From Candidatus Bathyarchaeota archaeon (GTDB lineage Archaea; Thermoproteota; CALKCG01; B24; DRYS01): DNA of 64,000 bases. The notes below the pieces were generated by a model. That model did no database searches and was not told the origin of the DNA. It saw only the letters and a list, made by a program, of their open reading frames with translations. Made by a program: the position numbers and the translations under genes. Shown piece after piece: positions 59,976-64,000 of this stretch. Every line of letters begins with the position of its first letter. The first letter of the stretch is position 1. The DNA lies in assembly GCA_018396535.1 (NCBI GenBank), contig JAGTQC010000001.1:186001-250000 (forward strand), in the 5' to 3' direction.

Positions 59976-61232
59976 CTAAGCCTTGTATCTTAGTATAGCA
60001 GCTATACCTCCAAAGCCTTTGAGCAGCATCTCTCCCTCCTCAGTTTCCGTGGATATCAGCTCTACGTTAACCTTATACTGTTCGGCTAATTCTATGAATT
60101 CGTCTGTAAGACTCTTCCACTCTTTAATCCTCAGTGTCTGATTACCACAGGATGGACATTTCGATCTAGAAATCTCCGCTTCGAAAGCGAATCTATCAGC
60201 TTCATTTATCGTACGTCTATCTGTATAACCACATACACTACACTCTACGGTAGCTCTAACCTTATCGATATTCTCTGATATGATTAGAGTATCTATTAAT
60301 CCACGTGTTAGAAGGGATCTAACTTCCTCCTCTCCGTATGCTGCGAGTCCATCGCTTAACGTAACCTCCCTAAAGAATCTTTGTAGTATCCTTTTCTCCT
60401 CCATATGCCTTACACCTCTGAGTATATCGATAGATTTACTTGCAACTTCTCGAAGACCTTCCTCACCGGTATAAGCTGTATCTATAACACCTACTACCTT
60501 CTTCTTTATCATATAGTTGAGGTAATCCTTATCAAGGAATTCGTATTTAGTCGGTCCCGGTCCAGCTACCAATATACCCTTTATATCATCTCTACCTAGG
60601 AATAATTCATCAGCATATTTAGCTACTCTTCGAAAGAATTCGTTAAGCTCCATCTCTCTAAGTCTCTCGAATCTACGTGCAGATTGGCCTCCAGCTCTAT
60701 GTTTTCCAGGTATACCGGAGGTTATCTCTCGTATAAGCTCCATCCTCCTCCCAGATATTATACCGAAGCTAGCTTCGCTAGAGTCTATTATTATAACTCC
60801 GTAGGACTCCTTCTCTTTGAGGATATCGTATAGCGGGTCTAAGTAGAATGTAGATGAACATCCATAGTATGATACATTGATAGGCTCCGGAGGTATTATC
60901 ACATAGTCTTCAAGTTTTTCACTGCCTTCACCATTCTGAGGAATAGCCCCACAGAATATTACTAGACCATTCTCAGGCGTTTTCTTAAAATATTTAAGCT
61001 TCTGAATTACACGCTCTATAGCGGATTGAACATTCTTCCTAGTTCTATCAGATTTTATATTAGAAGCCGTATTATACTCCTGCCATAAGTTGTTTATAAC
61101 TTCGTGAATAGGCCTACCCGGGGGTATGTATAGGCTTATAAGCTCAGTACCTCTACCAATCTTAGATTTAAGTTCTTCTAAGAGTTTTCTAAACCTGTAG
61201 TTCTCGAGAGAGTAGGATTTTATGCTGGACAT
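59976..61232 (-). CDS. prf1: Peptide chain release factor aRF1
   Basis: 418 residues. Domain 1 has NIKSDRTRKNV, the stop-codon reading NIKS motif. Domain 2 has GIPGKHRAGGQSARRFERL with the GGQ tip that triggers peptide release. Domain 3 includes zinc-ribbon-like CSVCGYTDRR and CPSCGNQT in its C-terminal part. It ends translation at all three stops. Start ATG 61232. Confidence 0.97.
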   Translation of the reverse strand: MSSIKSYSLENYRFRKLLEELKSKIGRGTELISLYIPPGRPIHEVINNLWQEYNTASNIKSDRTRKNVQSAIERVIQKLKYFKKTPENGLVIFCGAIPQNGEGSEKLEDYVIIPPEPINVSYYGCSSTFYLDPLYDILKEKESYGVIIIDSSEASFGIISGRRMELIREITSGIPGKHRAGGQSARRFERLREMELNEFFRRVAKYADELFLGRDDIKGILVAGPGPTKYEFLDKDYLNYMIKKKVVGVIDTAYTGEEGLREVASKSIDILRGVRHMEEKRILQRFFREVTLSDGLAAYGEEEVRSLLTRGLIDTLIISENIDKVRATVECSVCGYTDRRTINEADRFAFEAEISRSKCPSCGNQTLRIKEWKSLTDEFIELAEQYKVNVELISTETEEGEMLLKGFGGIAAILRYKA

Positions 61233-61335
61233 ACCTAGAACACTCCTCCAACTATCTTAGGCTATAGTGATGGTGAGAACGGTGGATAGCATAACCTTGC
61301 CGGAATAATGAATGGAATATAGCTTATAAACTTTA

Positions 61336-62559
61336 CTATACCGTTTCGTAGAGCCATTCTATGAAGCTTTCAGTACTGTAGAATAGCTTCAAGATACTAT
61401 CAGAGAATACCCATTTAACATTAACCTTCCTACCGAATAAGTCTTCAAGCCTACCTATCCAGCGGTATATCTCAACCCTTATATCCGAGAAGCTAGGTGT
61501 ACCTGGACTACCAGTATAATATCCTAAGGCAGGATCCAATATCATTATCTTCCCATCTTTGAACGGTATATAGACAGCCATATGATCTGTAACTACTATA
61601 CACTCAACTCTAAGTTTCCCTCTAAAGTAGGCTGAGAGCATACTAGCTAATAATATAGCTTGATCATCACAATCACCTTCTCTAAATGCTAACGTCTGGT
61701 TAGGATATTGCCACATATCCGATACATATATTAATGGAAGGCTTGGATCTGATGGTAGCAGTGGATAGAGACCATCGCTTCTATATCTTACATTACCTAT
61801 AACCCAGTCAAACATAGCTTTAATATCCACAGCGATCTCGTCCAGATCGAGATAGCCGCTCCATCCGCCGGTAATCTGAAGCATAAGACTCTTAACTCTA
61901 AGATCGTTAGGTGTTATGAGGAGTAGATCTTCTATCTTAGGATGTAGAGCATGAATATTAACTTCACCAGTAAGTTTTAGATAGTCTTTAATGAATAGTT
62001 CAAGCCTACCAGTAGATAGCCTAGCTTCTAGAGTTTTATAGCTTTCATCTAAGATCCTATATCCTTCCAGTAGAATTTCATAATCTCTCAACATAGATTT
62101 ATAATTGTCAAATAAATCATTGTATGTATTATTTAATTTCTCATAATTTTCATATAGATGTAAAAGTGCATCTACAGTAGCATTATACTCACTATACAAT
62201 ATCCTATAACTTATGTTAAGTACCTCGATAGCCTCGATGAGCCTTTGATTATCTAAAAAGATACTTTGATAATCATGTAAAAGCCTCTGGTAATCGGAGA
62301 ATAATGCCTCATATAAACTAGATAGCATGGTATAGCTTGAATTTAATTTATGGTAATCTGATAGTAGAGAATCATACTTAGATTGCATCGATTCATAGTT
62401 AGATCTAAGATTTTCATACTCTAAAGATCTAGCTTCATACATACTCTGCAGGATTGATACCCTACTATACAGTATTAAAGATGAAGCCGCTAATACGATG
62501 GCTATAACAGAAGCCAATATAGTACTCTTATCTACAATCAAACCTATACACCTAAACAC
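61336..62559 (-). CDS. Membrane-anchored coiled-coil protein with transglutaminase-like domain
   Basis: 407 residues. One membrane helix (about 12-30) is followed by a long heptad-repeat coiled coil (about 30-190) built from units like SLLSDYHKLNSSYTML and LLHDYQSIF with a regular Tyr. The outer C-terminal domain (about 255-400) is transglutaminase-like: FREGDCDDQAILLASML (Cys), CIVVTDHMAVYIPF (His) and MILDPALGYY (Asp) form the triad. It may be a cell-surface cysteine peptidase or cross-linker held away from the membrane by the stalk. The gene stands alone, upstream of tRNA-Ser. Confidence 0.82.
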   Translation of the reverse strand: MFRCIGLIVDKSTILASVIAIVLAASSLILYSRVSILQSMYEARSLEYENLRSNYESMQSKYDSLLSDYHKLNSSYTMLSSLYEALFSDYQRLLHDYQSIFLDNQRLIEAIEVLNISYRILYSEYNATVDALLHLYENYEKLNNTYNDLFDNYKSMLRDYEILLEGYRILDESYKTLEARLSTGRLELFIKDYLKLTGEVNIHALHPKIEDLLLITPNDLRVKSLMLQITGGWSGYLDLDEIAVDIKAMFDWVIGNVRYRSDGLYPLLPSDPSLPLIYVSDMWQYPNQTLAFREGDCDDQAILLASMLSAYFRGKLRVECIVVTDHMAVYIPFKDGKIMILDPALGYYTGSPGTPSFSDIRVEIYRWIGRLEDLFGRKVNVKWVFSDSILKLFYSTESFIEWLYETV

Positions 62560-62743
62560 ATATAAACATTATAAGGATTTAAAGCTTAACAAAATACACT
62601 ATATACTAAAGGAGATATCGTAAAACATCCAATAAAACCTAGAATATCTCATCCTAGTAGAAATACTAAACCCAGCCACCATAAAAACCTCATCCACACT
62701 AAACCTTTTATACGAATTCATCTCCAAATATACGATCGGAGAA

Positions 62744-62829
62744 GCCGGGGTCACCTAGCCTGGTAGGGTGCAGGCCTGCTAAGCCTGTGGCGCATATGCG
62801 CCGCGCGGGTTCAAATCCCGCCCCCGGCG
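62744..62829 (+). tRNA. tRNA-Ser (anticodon GCT)
   Basis: The acceptor GCCGGGG (62744-62750) pairs with CCCCGGC (62822-62828), discriminator G at 62829. The anticodon stem CAGGC/GCCTG closes loop CTGCTAA, anticodon GCT. A long variable arm TGGCGCATATGCGCC marks class II, and the T-arm is GCGGG-TTCAAAT-CCCGC. CCA is encoded at 62830-62832. A TATA CTTTTATACG at about 62705-62714 predicts a start near 62736. Confidence 0.95.
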
Positions 62830-62862
62830 CCAGTCTCTAGGGTTCAAATCCCTTCTCCTTTT
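62830..62862 (+). other. T-arm-like hairpin in the tRNA-Ser trailer
   Basis: Just behind the tRNA, AGGG-TTCAAAT-CCCT (62839-62853) mimics a TPsiC arm. It is followed by TTCTCC, which can pair with GGAGAA in the 5' leader (62738-62743), and by TTTT. It looks like the remnant of another tRNA 3' end or a special trailer fold. Confidence 0.5.
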
Positions 62863-63015
62863 AAATCCTGGGAAACGAGTTTAGCGTGAAGAATGAGATT
62901 ATACGATTATGATGTCTTCGTAATTTTTCAAGTTAACATTTAGGAGAGCACTGCTATCTATGACATCATATGAGTAGCGGTTTGCCGATACTAGGAGGGG
63001 GTTAAAGATTGTTTA

Positions 63016-63669
63016 TTACACGCTTATATCTGGCGGTGGTGGAGGTCTTAGGGATAGATAGAAGTATACTGCTGAAACTGTGAATACGGCGTTTAGGAGC
63101 CAGCTTACTATAGACCCGATATATGGACCGATTATCGGGATTATCGAAAAGCCATATGAGAATACTGCGCTTGCAACTATCACTAATAATATGAAGATTA
63201 TTACTTCTCCAAGATTTTTAATAACAAAATCGAACGCCCTCTTCACGCTTTCTACAGCATTTAACCTCTCTGTTATAGCTATAACTACAATAAAGATTCC
63301 TACTGGAAGTAGTATGACTGTTATACTACATAGTGCTGCTATTATAGCTACTATGATTAATACAGCGATTCTACTTATCACTAGATTTAAACTTCTTCTT
63401 AGATCTAACGGGCGGTTGTTAATTACATCGTTAGCCATATCTACAAGCATGCATCCCGCTATGAAACCAAGGATAGCAGCGATCAATGAGCCAAAAAGGC
63501 TTATGAACGGATTTGGTGTTTCAAAATGGTAATATCTTATCGGGAATATATATGCTAACGCATCGAAGAATAGATGTACGATAATAGGAATAATAAATGG
63601 AGCGAATAATACTGGATTCTTTACCGATATATCTATACCCTTTGAAATAGCTTCTATCGATTTTGACAT
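63016..63669 (-). CDS. Polytopic membrane protein of unknown function (DUF4013-like)
   Basis: 217 residues with about five or six hydrophobic helices. SIEAISKGIDISVKNPVLFAPFIIPIIVHLFFDAL and ITERLNAVESVKRAFDFVIKNLGEVIIFILLVIVASAVFSYG resemble glycine/proline-containing membrane proteins such as DUF4013 members. The C-terminus has a Pro run (RPPPPPDISV). TATA TATTTATAAGG at about 63695-63705 predicts a leaderless ATG 63669. Confidence 0.6.
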   Translation of the reverse strand: MSKSIEAISKGIDISVKNPVLFAPFIIPIIVHLFFDALAYIFPIRYYHFETPNPFISLFGSLIAAILGFIAGCMLVDMANDVINNRPLDLRRSLNLVISRIAVLIIVAIIAALCSITVILLPVGIFIVVIAITERLNAVESVKRAFDFVIKNLGEVIIFILLVIVASAVFSYGFSIIPIIGPYIGSIVSWLLNAVFTVSAVYFYLSLRPPPPPDISV

Positions 63670-63705
63670 AGACTTTATTTTGCTACCTCGCTCCTTATAA
63701 ATATA

Positions 63706-64000
63706 TCGAATCCCGCAGCTGGGATAGGGGGTGAGCCAGCTTAGATTATTACAAAGCTTTCGATGAAAGGGATTCTGTTAAACTAATACTCTTGCTATTA
63801 GAGTAGAAGGTATGGGATATCCATCTACAATAGTATTGTGGTAATGTGCTGATCTACCGTGTATATCTTCCTATTCTCTTTCTGCTTAGATAACTTTTAT
63901 CTTTGTTTGAAATCAATGTTTTGCTATCAATTATAAAGACTAAACTAAATCTTAACCAGAGTGTTAGCTATGTTAGATTAAGAAACGGATTCGGAAATAA
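63706..64000. other. Gene-poor right end
   Basis: No complete gene was found. A minus-strand stretch (IIDSKTLISNKDKSYLSRKR, from about 63930 down) has a faint look of coding sequence but is soon broken by stops. Confidence 0.35.

Noticed and set aside
63080..63532. 150-codon plus-strand ORF opposite the right-end membrane protein
   Set aside because: Antisense of hydrophobic helices; the minus-strand frame has the TATA box and a normal protein layout.
1..64000. CRISPR array or intact insertion sequence
   Set aside because: No regularly spaced repeats and no intact transposase frame were seen anywhere in the window.

Overview
The window looks like chromosomal DNA of a hyperthermophilic crenarchaeon (Thermoproteota). 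Archaea-specific genes are present: transcription factor B, release factor aRF1, a GPN-loop GTPase, a one-gene ADP-forming acetyl-CoA synthetase, and a homocitrate synthase with a fused RAM domain. Start sites often follow TATA boxes by 25-30 nt (leaderless), ATA, AGA/AGG and TAG are favoured, and one tRNA carries an intron at 37/38. The genus cannot be fixed from sequence alone.

Layout. 1-6.1 kb: a truncated secreted protein, tRNA-Val, an Lrp regulator plus homocitrate synthase (lysine by the aminoadipate route), TFB, intron-bearing tRNA-Leu, and an island with a lone MtrH methyltransferase and a NifX-like gene. 6.1-10.4 kb: a 1139-residue surface protein facing a membrane-anchored possible cysteine hydrolase. 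10.5-22.7 kb: hydrolases, peptidases (M19, M55), an amino-sugar pair (DegT aminotransferase, PIG-L deacetylase), a neutral-ceramidase-like protein, a GTPBP1-type GTPase, APS kinase and CysS. 22.9-25.6 kb: tRNA-Ser, pyrophosphatase, two unknown conserved genes, a radical SAM protein.

25.8-36.4 kb is a carbohydrate locus: an esterase, a DUF4038 (GH140-like) protein and a GH35/42-like enzyme in one operon, a uroporphyrinogen-decarboxylase-fold protein, and a DUF6785-type membrane protein with a decayed second copy beside it. Between the divergent units lies the most striking element: a textbook fluoride riboswitch at 30944-31004, with its own TATA box and a possible ribosome-site-sequestering stem. 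It leads not into a fluoride exporter but into a prenyltransferase/squalene-cyclase-repeat protein and an unknown gene.

36.5-50 kb is accessory and partly decayed: TIM-barrel gene, frame-split membrane protein, DUF4380, MBL-fold enzyme, an ECF-type membrane protein behind a perfect palindromic operator, HEPN/MNT pair, a second UroD-like protein, GNAT, ZIP, LUD and hydrogenase-protease genes. At least three pseudogenes (DUF6785, ceramidase-like, PhoU-like) lie in this region. 50.6-64 kb returns to housekeeping: tRNA-Arg overlapping a CDF transporter gene, HAD, M20 peptidase, GPN GTPase, DUF4443 regulator, acetyl-CoA synthetase with a DRTGG-type partner, NAD kinase, aRF1, a coiled-coil transglutaminase-like surface protein, tRNA-Ser and a membrane protein. 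No CRISPR array, rRNA or intact insertion sequence was seen.
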